A stretch of 64,000 nucleotides of DNA. Origin: Paraburkholderia tuberum STM678 (lineage in GTDB: Bacteria > Pseudomonadota > Gammaproteobacteria > Burkholderiales > Burkholderiaceae). Each line of letters starts with the position of its first letter. Position 1 is the stretch's first letter. Location of the stretch: contig NZ_CADFGP010000022.1 of NCBI RefSeq assembly GCF_902833905.1, forward strand, positions 1 to 64,000, written 5' to 3'. Under the pieces are notes generated by a model. That model was not told the origin of the DNA. It saw nothing but the letters and a program-made list of their open reading frames with translations, and did not search any database. Of this stretch, positions 37,922 through 46,793 are shown one piece after another. Made by a program: the position numbers and the translations under genes.

Positions 37922-40900
37922 ATGTCCGAGCGAAACGAATCCGCCGACCCGCAAACCCCACCGCAGGTCCGGCATGTGAGCGGAAGCGACCACATCGTGC
38001 TGCGTCGGACGTTGCGCGTGCTCGCCGCGCTCGCGCTCGTCCTCTATTTCATCGCGGGCGGACTGTTTCTGGGTTTGCGCTACGTGGTGCTGCCGCGCGC
38101 CGACATGTTCCGGCCGCGCATCGAAGCCGCGGTCTCCGACAAGCTGCGCACCCAATTCACGATCGGCCGGCTCGCGCCGCACTGGAGCGGCTTCCAGCCA
38201 GGGCTCGATGTCACGAATCTCGTCATCCGCGATCACGACGGCCAACCCGCGCTGACGATTCCGCACGCCACCGCGTCGGTGTCCTGGCGCTCGCTGTGGG
38301 AGTTTCATCTGGCGCTGTCGAGCCTGATCGTCGATCAGCCGGACGTGCTGGTGTCGCGCAGCGAGGACGGCGTGCTGTCGGTCGCGGGCGTGCCGGTGCC
38401 GACGCGCCACAGCGGCAACGACGCGCTGTCCACCTGGTTGTTGCGTCAGCAGGCGATCGTCGTGCGCGGCGGCGTGCTGCGCTGGCGCGACGCGACGCGC
38501 AACGAACCCGAACTGGCGCTGCGCGACATCCGCATCGCGATCCTCAATGACGGCCGCGACCACCGCATGGCGCTGCAGGCGCCACCCGACGGCCAGGTGC
38601 TGAAAGGCCCGCTCGACTTCCGCACGCACTTCCGCCACGCGCCGCTCTCGGCGCTCGGCAAGCCGATCAACTGGAGCGGGCAGGTGTACATGTCGACGGG
38701 CCCGGTCGATCTGCCGACGCTCGCGCGCTACATCCAGTTCCCGATCGAGACGTTCGCCGGCCGCATCGACAATGCAATCTGGATCGACTTCAGCGAAGGC
38801 CGCATGACCCAGGCGACCGGCCAGTTGAGCGGTTACGACGTCGCGATGCGCGTGCGCCCGACCCAGCCAAGGCTGCTCGTGCCGATCACCCACTTTCTGT
38901 GGCGCGTCGAGGCAAACGAAGGCGAGTACCGGCTGCAGCTGTCGGACCTGCGTGCCGAGCTCGGCCAGCCGCCGCTCGAAGACGGCACGCCGCTCACGCG
39001 CATCCTGCGCTTCCGGACCCTCGACAGCCGCTACCGGATGGCGTCGCAGCAGCATGGGCAGCTTTTGAGCGTCAGCGGCGATCGCGTCGATCTCGGCATC
39101 CTCGCCGAATTCAGCCGCGCGCTGCCGCTGCCGCGGCACTTTCTCAATGAACTCGTGCGCATCAATCCGCGCGGGCTCGTCGCGAACTACGTGATCGACC
39201 TCGAGCGCGGCAAGCCGGAATCCGGAGAAGTGGGCAGCGACCGTCGGCCGACGGGTGCTGAACCGATCGAGCGTTATCGCTTCAAGGGCGATTTGCAGGG
39301 CATCAGCTTTGCCGCCCAGGAGCCGGGGCCGGGCCTGACGCCGCGCGGCCACCCGCGCGCCGGCGTTCCCGGCATCGAAAACCTGTGGGGCAACGTCGAC
39401 GCCGATGAAAAAGGCGGCCACGCGAACTTCGATACGACCAACGTGGCGATCACGCTGCCGGGCGTATTCGACGATCCGCGTCTCACGCTTGCGCGTCTGC
39501 ACGGCCGCGCCGACTGGACGATGGGCACGAAGGCACCGGGCGACACGCGTCCCGCGTTCGCGCTCAAGCTCAACGATTTCAGCGTATCGAACCCTGACGT
39601 CGAGGCGAGCGCGACTGCGAGCTACAGCAATCCCGGCCACGGCCGCGGCTCGCTCGACCTGAAAGCCGACTTCCAGCGCGCGCAGGTGACGCACATCGCC
39701 CGCTATCTGCCGACCGCGGTCAGCGAAAAGCTGCGCATTTACCTCGGCCACGGCTTGCAGGCTGGCGTGTCGCGTGGCGGCACGATCGAAGTGCACGGCG
39801 ACCTGACCAAGTTCCCCTACGCGCGCGACCCCGACGCCGGCATCTTCCACATCGTCGCGCCGTTCACCGGCGGCAAGTTCGATCCGACACCGTTCCCGCC
39901 GCGCAACATGCGCAACGGCACGCCAAACGTTTGGCCGCCGCTCGACGGCATCGACGGCGTGTTCGAGCTCAAGCAGAACGTGCTGCGCTTCGACATCGAC
40001 CGCGGCCGTTACAAGCGCGTCGCGCTGACCGGCGTGAACGGCCGCATCGACGACCTCGGCACCAAAGGCTCGAACCTCACCATAGAGGGCAACGGCCGCG
40101 GCCCGCTCGCCGATATGCTCGACTACGTGAACGGCAGCTCGCTCGGCATCATGGCGCGGCACCAGACCGAAAAGATTCGCGCGCAAGGGCCCGCGTCGCT
40201 CGCGCTGAAGCTGACGATCCCGCGCACGCCGAAGCCGCATATCGGCGTGGAAGGTGCGCTCGGCTTCCAGAACAATCGCCTGAGCGTGAGCAATGCGCCG
40301 TCGCTGTCGCAGCTGAACGGCCGGGTGCGCTTCACCGAACGAACGGCCGAGGTCGAGCGGCTCTCCGGCCAGTTCCTCGGCGGTGACGTGCATGCGAACG
40401 GCGGCTTGCGGCAAGACGGCACGTACGCGCTCGCGCTCAACGGCCACATCGCCGTCGATGCCGCGCGCGAACTGCATCTGCATGGCCCGGCCGCACAGGT
40501 GCTCACGCATATGAGCGGCAGCGCGCCTTATGCATTGCGCGTCACCGGCGCGAAGGGCCGCCTGCCGGAGGTCAGCGCCAACTCTGATCTGAGCGGCCTC
40601 GGGCTCGATTTTCCAGCGCCGTTCAAAAAGACTGCCGGCACGCCGATGCCGCTGCACTTCTCGGTCAATCCGTCGACGCTGCCGGGCGAAGCCGGCCTCG
40701 AACGCGCCGACCTGACGTTGGGGCCGGTCGCCGCCGCGTATCTGCTGCGCTATCGGCCGAACGCGCAGCCGCGTACGTCACCGACCGTCGTGCGCGGCGC
40801 GATCGGCGTGAACCGGCCGGTCGACCTGCCGTCCGAGGGCGTGGTCGCCGCGGCGGACATCAAGGAGATCGATGCCGACGCCTGGCGCGCGCTCGCCGCG

Positions 40901-42184
40901 CAGCTGCGCGCGGGCGTGAGCGCGGGCGGGGCGAATGGCGTGAACGGCGCTGCGAACGGCGGCAATACCGCCAGCAGCGCGGCCACACCCGCGGCCGCGC
41001 CTACGGCCGTGCCGAATCCCATGCTCACGCAGTTCCTGCCGAACCGCTTCGCGCTGCACATCGACATGCTTACGCTGCTCAAGCGTCACTGGGACAACGT
41101 GATCGTCGGCGCGTCGCACGCGGACCGTACGTGGCAGGCGAACATCGCGTCGAATCAGGTGTCAGGCCACGTGTCGTGGCTGCCGGGAGCGACCCGCGAA
41201 TCGCCTGGCGAACTGCAGGCGCGCTTCGCGCGCGTCGTGATTCCGTCGGTCGCGGACAAGGACCTGCTCGGTCCGGCGATGTCGGCGCCCGCGCTGAACA
41301 TGCCGTCGATCGATCTGGTCGTCGACGAACTGATCGTGCACGATCGCAACGTCGGCCGGCTCGAGGTCGACGCGCACAACTTCGAAGAAAACGGCGTGCC
41401 GGTCTGGCAGCTCGACAAGCTCGACGTGACGAACCCCACCGCGACGCTGAGCGCGACCGCGAACTGGCGCACCTCGACCGAACTGCCCATCTCGGCCGAC
41501 GAAGCCATGCCGCGCCGCACCGTGTTCGATTTCAAGCTCGACATCAAGGATGCCGGCGCGATGCTCGAGCGCTTCGGTCTGCCGAGGACGCTCAGGGGCG
41601 GCACCGGCTCGATTCAGGGCAAGGCCGTGTGGCAGGGCGGCCCGACCACGATCGACTATTCGACGCTGAACGGCAACCTCGCGCTGGATCTACGCCACGG
41701 TCAGATCCTGAAGGTCGATCCGGGCGTCGCGACGCTGCTCGGCGTGCTGAGCCTGCAAAGCCTCGCGCGCATCGCCACACTCAATTTCCACGATGTGATC
41801 GGCGAGGGCCTGCCGTTCTCGAGCGTGACGGGTACCGCGCAGATTCATGACGGCATCGCCCGCACCGACAACTTCAGGATGGTGACCGCGCCGGCCCGCG
41901 CCGAGATGGTGGGCTCGGTCGACATCGCGCAGAAGAGCCAGGACCTGCACCTGCACGTAGTGCCGACCGTCAGCGCCGGCTCCGCGGTGATCGCCGCGAC
42001 GGTCATCAATCCGCTGATCGGCCTCGGCGCACTGATCGCCGATATCGCGTTCACGCATGGGGTGTCGCACGTATTCGCGCGCGACTACGCGATCACCGGC
42101 TCGTGGTCGAAACCGCACGTCGAGCGGGTGACGGGCGAACGGGGTAAGATTGACGCTCCGGCTTCGACCGTGCAAGCGCACTGA
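37922..42184 (+). CDS. yhdP: YhdP-family AsmA-like envelope protein
   Basis: A 1420-aa giant inner-membrane-anchored periplasmic protein. One N-terminal helix (LRVLAALALVLYFIAGGLF, about residues 36-56) is followed by a DUF3971-type repeat-beta region and a C-terminal AsmA-like domain with GTGSIQGKAVWQGGP and ALDLRHGQILKVDPG. In E. coli the homologue helps carry phospholipids to the outer membrane. The ATG at 37922 has no strong ribosome site; the frame is open to 37691. It is followed by the nitrilase and tldD, the usual order. Confidence 0.88.
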   Translation: MSERNESADPQTPPQVRHVSGSDHIVLRRTLRVLAALALVLYFIAGGLFLGLRYVVLPRADMFRPRIEAAVSDKLRTQFTIGRLAPHWSGFQPGLDVTNLVIRDHDGQPALTIPHATASVSWRSLWEFHLALSSLIVDQPDVLVSRSEDGVLSVAGVPVPTRHSGNDALSTWLLRQQAIVVRGGVLRWRDATRNEPELALRDIRIAILNDGRDHRMALQAPPDGQVLKGPLDFRTHFRHAPLSALGKPINWSGQVYMSTGPVDLPTLARYIQFPIETFAGRIDNAIWIDFSEGRMTQATGQLSGYDVAMRVRPTQPRLLVPITHFLWRVEANEGEYRLQLSDLRAELGQPPLEDGTPLTRILRFRTLDSRYRMASQQHGQLLSVSGDRVDLGILAEFSRALPLPRHFLNELVRINPRGLVANYVIDLERGKPESGEVGSDRRPTGAEPIERYRFKGDLQGISFAAQEPGPGLTPRGHPRAGVPGIENLWGNVDADEKGGHANFDTTNVAITLPGVFDDPRLTLARLHGRADWTMGTKAPGDTRPAFALKLNDFSVSNPDVEASATASYSNPGHGRGSLDLKADFQRAQVTHIARYLPTAVSEKLRIYLGHGLQAGVSRGGTIEVHGDLTKFPYARDPDAGIFHIVAPFTGGKFDPTPFPPRNMRNGTPNVWPPLDGIDGVFELKQNVLRFDIDRGRYKRVALTGVNGRIDDLGTKGSNLTIEGNGRGPLADMLDYVNGSSLGIMARHQTEKIRAQGPASLALKLTIPRTPKPHIGVEGALGFQNNRLSVSNAPSLSQLNGRVRFTERTAEVERLSGQFLGGDVHANGGLRQDGTYALALNGHIAVDAARELHLHGPAAQVLTHMSGSAPYALRVTGAKGRLPEVSANSDLSGLGLDFPAPFKKTAGTPMPLHFSVNPSTLPGEAGLERADLTLGPVAAAYLLRYRPNAQPRTSPTVVRGAIGVNRPVDLPSEGVVAAADIKEIDADAWRALAAQLRAGVSAGGANGVNGAANGGNTASSAATPAAAPTAVPNPMLTQFLPNRFALHIDMLTLLKRHWDNVIVGASHADRTWQANIASNQVSGHVSWLPGATRESPGELQARFARVVIPSVADKDLLGPAMSAPALNMPSIDLVVDELIVHDRNVGRLEVDAHNFEENGVPVWQLDKLDVTNPTATLSATANWRTSTELPISADEAMPRRTVFDFKLDIKDAGAMLERFGLPRTLRGGTGSIQGKAVWQGGPTTIDYSTLNGNLALDLRHGQILKVDPGVATLLGVLSLQSLARIATLNFHDVIGEGLPFSSVTGTAQIHDGIARTDNFRMVTAPARAEMVGSVDIAQKSQDLHLHVVPTVSAGSAVIAATVINPLIGLGALIADIAFTHGVSHVFARDYAITGSWSKPHVERVTGERGKIDAPASTVQAH

Positions 42185-42337
42185 GCTCCGGTTTCCCTGG
42201 CGCCGCCGTCTCGAACCACGCGGCCGCTCGTGCCGCTCTATCGACTCAATGCGCCAACGGGGCCGAGCCAGCCCAGAACCATGCATGCGGCGCCCGCGCT
42301 TCACACCGCCGCCCGCCGGGAGTCTTTCGACACGCTC

Positions 42338-43201
42338 ATGAGCGAAACACACGTCACTTCAACCGCATCCGCCGCAACCTCCAGCGGCCTTGTAGCCAGC
42401 CCCTTCCGGGTCGCCGCGCTGCAGATGGTCAGCTCGCCGGATCGCGATCGCAATCTCGCCGACGCAGAGCGCCTGATCGCCGAAGCCGCCGCCGACGGCG
42501 CGCAACTCGTGCTGCTCCCCGAGTATTTCTGTTTCATGGGCTTCAAGGACACCGACAAGCTCGCCGTGCGCGAGCCACATCAGGACGGCCCGATCCAACG
42601 CTTTCTCGCCGACGCCGCGCGCCGCCACCAGATCTGGGTGATCGGCGGCACCCTGCCGCTGAACGCACCGGAGCCGTCGCGCGTACTGAACACGACGCTG
42701 GTGTTCGACCCGAACGGCAACGAGGCCGCGCGCTACGACAAGATCCACCTGTTCAACTTCGAAAAGGGCGAAGAATCGTTCGACGAAGCGCGCACGATTC
42801 GACCCGGCACCTCGGTGCAAAGCTTCGAGGCGCCGTTCGGCCGGGTCGGCCTGTCGGTCTGCTACGATCTGCGCTTTCCCGAGCTGTACCGGCGCATGGG
42901 CGACTGCGCGCTGATCGTGGTGCCGTCGGCGTTTACCTACACGACCGGCCGCGCGCATTGGGAGCTGCTGCTGCGCACTCGCGCGATCGAAAACCAGTGC
43001 TATGTGCTCGCCGCGGCGCAAGGCGGCAAACATGAAAACGGCCGCCGCACCTGGGGCCACAGCATGCTGATCGACCCGTGGGGCGAGATCGTCGCGGTGC
43101 GCGACGAGGGCGCCGGCGTGGTCGCGGGCAACCTCGAACGCGCGCGCATCGACGAAGTGCGGCAGAGCCTGCCGGCATGGCGTCATCGCGTGCTGACCTG
43201 A
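42338..43201 (+). CDS. Carbon-nitrogen hydrolase (nitrilase superfamily)
   Basis: A 287-aa amidase-type enzyme. The Glu-Lys-Cys triad is visible in LVLLPEYFCFMG, YDKIHLFNFEKG and GLSVCYDLRFPELYR. The RFPELYRRMGDCALIVVPSAF stretch and the pairing with tldD match the Nit1/NitFhit-like group; its E. coli and yeast relatives act as deaminated-glutathione amidases. That activity is an inference from family. About 20 residues precede the domain. The ATG at 42338 is chosen; the frame is open to 42230. Confidence 0.9.
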   Translation: MSETHVTSTASAATSSGLVASPFRVAALQMVSSPDRDRNLADAERLIAEAAADGAQLVLLPEYFCFMGFKDTDKLAVREPHQDGPIQRFLADAARRHQIWVIGGTLPLNAPEPSRVLNTTLVFDPNGNEAARYDKIHLFNFEKGEESFDEARTIRPGTSVQSFEAPFGRVGLSVCYDLRFPELYRRMGDCALIVVPSAFTYTTGRAHWELLLRTRAIENQCYVLAAAQGGKHENGRRTWGHSMLIDPWGEIVAVRDEGAGVVAGNLERARIDEVRQSLPAWRHRVLT

Positions 43202-43288
43202 AACCGACATTGAAACTGCGGCGCCTGCCACGCATATAGCGACGCAGGCGCTCCCCGACCCCTTCGTATCGAGCAGAACATACTTCGC

Positions 43289-44755
43289 ATGAACATCATC
43301 GAACCCGGTATCCGTAATCTCGCCGCCGCCAAGGACATCCTCCTCACGCCCTATGGTCTCGACGAATCGCTGCTCACGCGCACGCTCGCCGAAATCTTCA
43401 CGCACCGCGTCGACTACGCGGACCTGTACTTCCAGACCACCCGCAGCGAAGCGTGGAGTCTCGAGGAAGGCATCGTGAAGTCGGGCAGCTTCAGCATCGA
43501 TCAGGGTGTCGGCGTGCGCGCCGTGTCGGGCGAGCGCACCGCATTCGCCTACTCGGACGATCTGTCGCCCGAAGCGATCCGCCAGGCGGCCATCGCCACG
43601 CGCGCGATCGCCAAGGCAGGCGGCGGCAAGCAGAAGATCCAGGTGGCGTCGTCGCTGACCGGCATCGCCGGGCGCGATCTGTACCTGCCGTCCGACCCGC
43701 TGCATTCGCTCGACGCCACCGCCAAGGTCAAACTGCTCGAGCGCATCGAGCAGATGGCGCGCGGCCGCGACCCGCGCATCCAGCAGGTGATGGCGGGCCT
43801 CGCCGGCGAATACGACGTGGTGCTGGTCGCGCGCAGCGACGGCGGCTTCGCGGCCGACATCCGGCCGCTCGTGCGTGTCTCGGTGACGGTGATCGCCGAG
43901 CAGAACGGCCGCCGCGAGATCGGCAGCGGCGGCGGCGGCGGGCGTTTCGACTACGGCTATTTCACCGATGAAGTGCTGTCGCGCTATGTCGACGACGCGG
44001 TGCACGCCGCTCTCGTCAATCTCGACGCGCGTCCGGCGCCGGCCGGTGCGATGACCGTCGTGCTCGGGCCGGGCTGGCCCGGCGTGCTGCTGCACGAGGC
44101 GATCGGCCACGGGCTCGAGGGCGACTTCAACCGCAAAGGGTCGTCGGCATTCGCGGGACGCATCGGCGAGCAGGTCGCCGCGAAGGGCGTCACCGTGGTC
44201 GACGACGGCACGCTGCCGAATCGTCGCGGCTCGCTCAATATCGACGACGAAGGTAATCCGACCCAGTGCACGACGCTGATCGAGGACGGCATCCTGAAGG
44301 GCTACATCCAGGACACCCTGAACGCGCGTCTGATGAAGATGCCGGTCACCGGCAACGCTCGGCGCGAATCGTACGCGGCGCTGCCGATGCCGCGCATGAC
44401 CAACACGTACATGCTGAACGGCGACAAGGACCCGCAAGAAATCCTCGCGTCCGTGAAGAACGGCCTGTATGCGGTGAACTTCGGCGGCGGTCAGGTCGAC
44501 ATCACGAACGGCAAATTCGTGTTCTCGGCCTCCGAGGCGTACATGATCGAGAACGGCAAGATCACGTATCCGGTCAAGGGCGCGACGCTGATCGGCAGCG
44601 GACCGGAATCGCTGAAGTACGTCACGATGATCGGCAACGACATGAAGCTCGATTCGGGCGTGGGCGTGTGCGGCAAGGAAGGCCAGAGCGTGCCGGTGGG
44701 CGTCGGTCAACCGACGCTGCGCATCGAGCGGATGACGGTCGGCGGCACGGCCTGA
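43289..44755 (+). CDS. tldD: Metalloprotease TldD
   Basis: A 488-aa peptidase of the TldD/PmbA (U62) family. In E. coli TldD and TldE together mature microcin B17 and degrade CcdA. The HExxxH zinc motif is in GVLLHEAIGHGLEGDFNRKG near residue 268; DDGTLPNRRGSLNIDDEG, MPRMTNTYM and the C-terminal GIGNDMKLDSG-like end are also typical. The partner TldE/PmbA is not in the window. A strong terminator follows. Confidence 0.96.
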   Translation: MNIIEPGIRNLAAAKDILLTPYGLDESLLTRTLAEIFTHRVDYADLYFQTTRSEAWSLEEGIVKSGSFSIDQGVGVRAVSGERTAFAYSDDLSPEAIRQAAIATRAIAKAGGGKQKIQVASSLTGIAGRDLYLPSDPLHSLDATAKVKLLERIEQMARGRDPRIQQVMAGLAGEYDVVLVARSDGGFAADIRPLVRVSVTVIAEQNGRREIGSGGGGGRFDYGYFTDEVLSRYVDDAVHAALVNLDARPAPAGAMTVVLGPGWPGVLLHEAIGHGLEGDFNRKGSSAFAGRIGEQVAAKGVTVVDDGTLPNRRGSLNIDDEGNPTQCTTLIEDGILKGYIQDTLNARLMKMPVTGNARRESYAALPMPRMTNTYMLNGDKDPQEILASVKNGLYAVNFGGGQVDITNGKFVFSASEAYMIENGKITYPVKGATLIGSGPESLKYVTMIGNDMKLDSGVGVCGKEGQSVPVGVGQPTLRIERMTVGGTA

Positions 44756-44768
44756 TTTCGTCACGGAT

Positions 44769-44808
44769 GCACGCTTCGCGCACGCAAGGCGCGAAGCGTG
44801 CGGGTTTT
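44769..44808 (+). terminator. Intrinsic terminator of tldD
   Basis: GCACGCTTCGCGC and GCGCGAAGCGTGC pair perfectly over 13 bp around loop ACGCAAG, followed by GGGTTTT. It begins 13 bases after the tldD stop and isolates the aroG transcription unit. Confidence 0.82.
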
Positions 44809-44830
44809 CCGCATTTTTCGACGCCCCAGC

Positions 44831-44859
44831 TTGTCAGCCGAGCCTGTACCGGGTTATAA
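44831..44859 (+). promoter_or_regulatory. Sigma70-type promoter of the aroG leader
   Basis: TTGTCA (44831-44836), a 17-base spacer and TTATAA (44854-44859) form a strong consensus-like promoter. Transcription would start near 44866, about 35 bases before the leader-peptide ATG. Confidence 0.72.
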
Positions 44860-44900
44860 ACTCACTCACCCTTTTTGACCAGCGACGCATTCACTTCGCC

Positions 44901-44969
44901 ATGTCCGCCAAGTTTTATTTTTACTTTTTTTGGTATCTCAGACCGCTGGCGGATCGAGAGGGGTGTTAG
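44901..44969 (+). CDS. Aromatic-rich leader peptide of aroG (22 aa)
   Basis: A 22-codon open frame, ATG to TAG, reading MSAK, then FYFYFFWY, then LRPLADREGC. Eight consecutive codons are for Phe, Tyr or Trp (44913-44936). Such a run is very unlikely by chance in DNA of this base composition and is the hallmark of a regulatory leader peptide, like pheL or trpL of enteric bacteria. The peptide product should have no function; translation speed through the run is the signal. No strong Shine-Dalgarno is visible, which is a weak point. It is followed by the attenuator segments and terminator. Confidence 0.85.
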   Translation: MSAKFYFYFFWYLRPLADREGC

Positions 44970-45027
44970 TGCACGCAGGACACCGAGAATTCCCGAAAAA
45001 CCGCCAGCTAGCCTGGCGGTTTTTTTT
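44905..45027 (+). promoter_or_regulatory. Ribosome-mediated transcription attenuator of aroG
   Basis: Four segments can pair in the classical alternating way. Segment 1 is CCGCCA (44905-44910, inside the leader codons), segment 2 is GCTGGCGG (44945-44952), segment 3 is CCGCCAGC (45001-45008) and segment 4 is CTGGCGG (45013-45019). 1 pairs with 2 over 6 bp, 2 with 3 over 8 bp (antiterminator) and 3 with 4 over 7 GC-rich bp plus an A-T extension (terminator). A ribosome stalled on uncharged Phe, Tyr or Trp tRNA covers segment 1, freeing 2 to pair with 3. With ample aromatic amino acids the terminator forms. All complementarities are exact; the mechanism is inferred. Confidence 0.82.
44996..45027 (+). 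terminator. Attenuator terminator before aroG
   Basis: AAAAACCGCCAG, loop CTAGC, then CTGGCGG followed by eight T residues (45020-45027). It is a strong intrinsic terminator 145 bases before the aroG start and downstream of its promoter, so it must be read through for aroG to be expressed from that promoter. Confidence 0.88.
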
Positions 45028-45171
45028 CGTCTCACGCTTTTCGATACCTGACTGACATTTTGTCGTTGACCATTTTTTGATCGTCGTCCGCTCTGGCCTC
45101 GCTGTTTGATCACTGGCTGATCGCCCCCGTTGCCCGCGCGAACACGCTACGAACCGATTCAGGAGAACAAC

Positions 45172-46245
45172 ATGCCCCCGCACAATACCGATGATGTCCG
45201 CATTCGCGAATTGAAGGAACTCACGCCGCCCGCTCACCTGATCCGCGAATTTGCCTGCGACGAGACGGTTTCCAACGTGATCTACGACTCGCGCACCGCG
45301 ATGCATCGCATTCTGCACGGCATGGACGATCGTCTGATCGTCGTGATCGGCCCGTGCTCGATTCACGATCCGAAGGCCGCGATCGAATACGCGGGGCGTC
45401 TGATCGAGCAGCGCAAGCGCTTTGCCGGCGAACTCGAAGTCGTGATGCGCGTGTACTTCGAAAAGCCGCGTACGACGGTGGGCTGGAAGGGTCTCATCAA
45501 CGACCCGCATATGGACAACAGCTTCAAGATCAACGAAGGTCTGCGCACCGCGCGCGAACTGCTTCTGCGCATCAACGAACTCGGCCTGCCGGCCGGCACC
45601 GAGTACCTCGACATGATCAGCCCGCAGTACATCGCGGATCTGATCTCCTGGGGTGCCATCGGCGCGCGCACGACCGAATCGCAGGTGCACCGGGAGCTGG
45701 CTTCGGGACTGTCGTGCCCGGTCGGCTTCAAGAACGGCACGGACGGCAACGTGAAGATCGCCGTCGACGCGATCAAGGCCGCCTCGCAGCCGCACCATTT
45801 CCTGTCGGTCACGAAGGGCGGCCACTCGGCGATCGTATCGACCGCGGGCAACGAGGACTGCCACGTGATTCTGCGCGGCGGCAAAACGCCGAACTACGAC
45901 GCCGACAACGTCAACGCGGCCTGCGCGGACATCGGCAAGGCGGGTCTCGCCGCGCGTCTGATGATCGATGCGAGCCACGCGAACAGTTCGAAGAAGCACG
46001 AGAACCAGATTCCGGTGTGCGCGGACATCGGCCGTCAGATCGCCGCGGGTGACGAGCGGATCGTCGGCGTGATGGTGGAGTCGCACCTCGTCGCGGGTCG
46101 CCAGGATCTGCAGGAAGGCTGCGAGCTCACGTACGGCCAGAGCATTACCGATGCGTGTATCGGCTGGGACGAAAGCGTCGCGGTGCTCGAAGGCCTTGCC
46201 GAAGCGGTCAGGCAGCGCCGCGTCGCGCGCGGCAGCGGCAACTGA
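45172..46245 (+). CDS. aroG: DAHP synthase, class I (3-deoxy-7-phosphoheptulonate synthase)
   Basis: A 357-aa enzyme that condenses phosphoenolpyruvate and erythrose 4-phosphate, the first step of aromatic amino acid synthesis. The AroFGH signatures are present: LIVVIGPCSIHDPKAAIEYA, VMRVYFEKPRTTVGWKGLINDP, LPAGTEYLDMISPQYIADLISWGAIGARTTESQ, GFKNGTDGN, GHSAIVSTAGNEDCHVILRGGK and DASHANSSKKHENQ. AGGAGA lies before the ATG. It is transcribed alone between the attenuator and its own terminator. Which amino acid inhibits the enzyme cannot be told; the mixed leader peptide hints at control by all three. Confidence 0.97.
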   Translation: MPPHNTDDVRIRELKELTPPAHLIREFACDETVSNVIYDSRTAMHRILHGMDDRLIVVIGPCSIHDPKAAIEYAGRLIEQRKRFAGELEVVMRVYFEKPRTTVGWKGLINDPHMDNSFKINEGLRTARELLLRINELGLPAGTEYLDMISPQYIADLISWGAIGARTTESQVHRELASGLSCPVGFKNGTDGNVKIAVDAIKAASQPHHFLSVTKGGHSAIVSTAGNEDCHVILRGGKTPNYDADNVNAACADIGKAGLAARLMIDASHANSSKKHENQIPVCADIGRQIAAGDERIVGVMVESHLVAGRQDLQEGCELTYGQSITDACIGWDESVAVLEGLAEAVRQRRVARGSGN

Positions 46246-46293
46246 ACACCTGCCCCGCCGCCACTGCGGGGGCTTGTCGGCAGTCCGTAGAAG

Positions 46294-46325
46294 AAACCCG
46301 GTTCAATATCGAACCGGGTTTTTTT
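46294..46325 (+). terminator. Intrinsic terminator of aroG
   Basis: AAACCCGGTTC, loop AATATC, GAACCGGGTTT followed by further T residues: an 11-bp perfect stem 48 bases after the aroG stop. Confidence 0.9.
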
Positions 46326-46401
46326 ATTGGCCATTCGGACGAATGGTACTCAGCCTGCTGCCTCGATATCGTCATAGCTCGTTGCCTGGTCGCTTACACG
46401 C

Positions 46402-46437
46402 TTGACCAGGCCGGAGAATGCGTATAAGATTTTATAC
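46402..46437 (+). promoter_or_regulatory. Promoter with overlapping operator of the toxin-antitoxin pair
   Basis: TTGACC (46402-46407), a 17-base spacer and TAAGAT (46425-46430) form a good sigma70 promoter. The inverted repeat GTATAA GATT TTATAC (46422-46437) lies across the -10 box. Antitoxins of this class usually repress their own promoter, so this repeat is the likely operator. Confidence 0.68.
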
Positions 46438-46448
46438 ATGAGGTGGCG

Positions 46449-46793
46449 ATGGAGCAGGAAAAAGAAATTCGCTGGTTAGGCTCCAGCTACCGTGATTTGC
46501 TCGCTTTTCCCAACGAAGCGCGTCGTCTCGCAGGGTTTCAGCTTCACAAGATTCAGTCAGGACTCGACCCTGACGACTGGAAACCGTTCGAGTCTATCGG
46601 CGCGGGAACGCGCGAAATTCGCATCAGAGACGAGGACGGCATTTTTCGCGTGATGTACGTCGCCAAATACGCCGAAGCGCTGTACGTGCTGCATTGCTTT
46701 CAGAAGAAAACGCAGAGGCTCGGACCGCACGACAGAAGAATTGCCGAAACGCGCTACCGCGCCATCACCCATTACAGGACCACCCAGCCATGA
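46449..46793 (+). CDS. RelE/HigB-type toxin (phage Gp49-like family)
   Basis: A 114-aa predicted mRNA-cleaving ribosome-dependent toxin. The core EIRWLGSSYRDLLAFP, RLAGFQLHKIQSGLDPDDWKP, GTREIRIRDEDGIFRVMYVAK and ALYVLHCFQKKTQRLG matches the Gp49/HigB-like toxin family (PF05973). The ATG at 46449 has GAGGTG just upstream; a GTG two codons earlier is possible. Its stop overlaps the antitoxin start (ATGA), the toxin-first order common for this family. Confidence 0.88.
   Translation: MEQEKEIRWLGSSYRDLLAFPNEARRLAGFQLHKIQSGLDPDDWKPFESIGAGTREIRIRDEDGIFRVMYVAKYAEALYVLHCFQKKTQRLGPHDRRIAETRYRAITHYRTTQP

Noticed and set aside
37658-40657. Open frame continuing about 1000 codons upstream of glnE on the minus strand
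   Set aside because: It lies opposite yhdP, is arginine/histidine-rich without domains, and glnE has its normal N-terminus at 37657. It is a GC-bias shadow frame.
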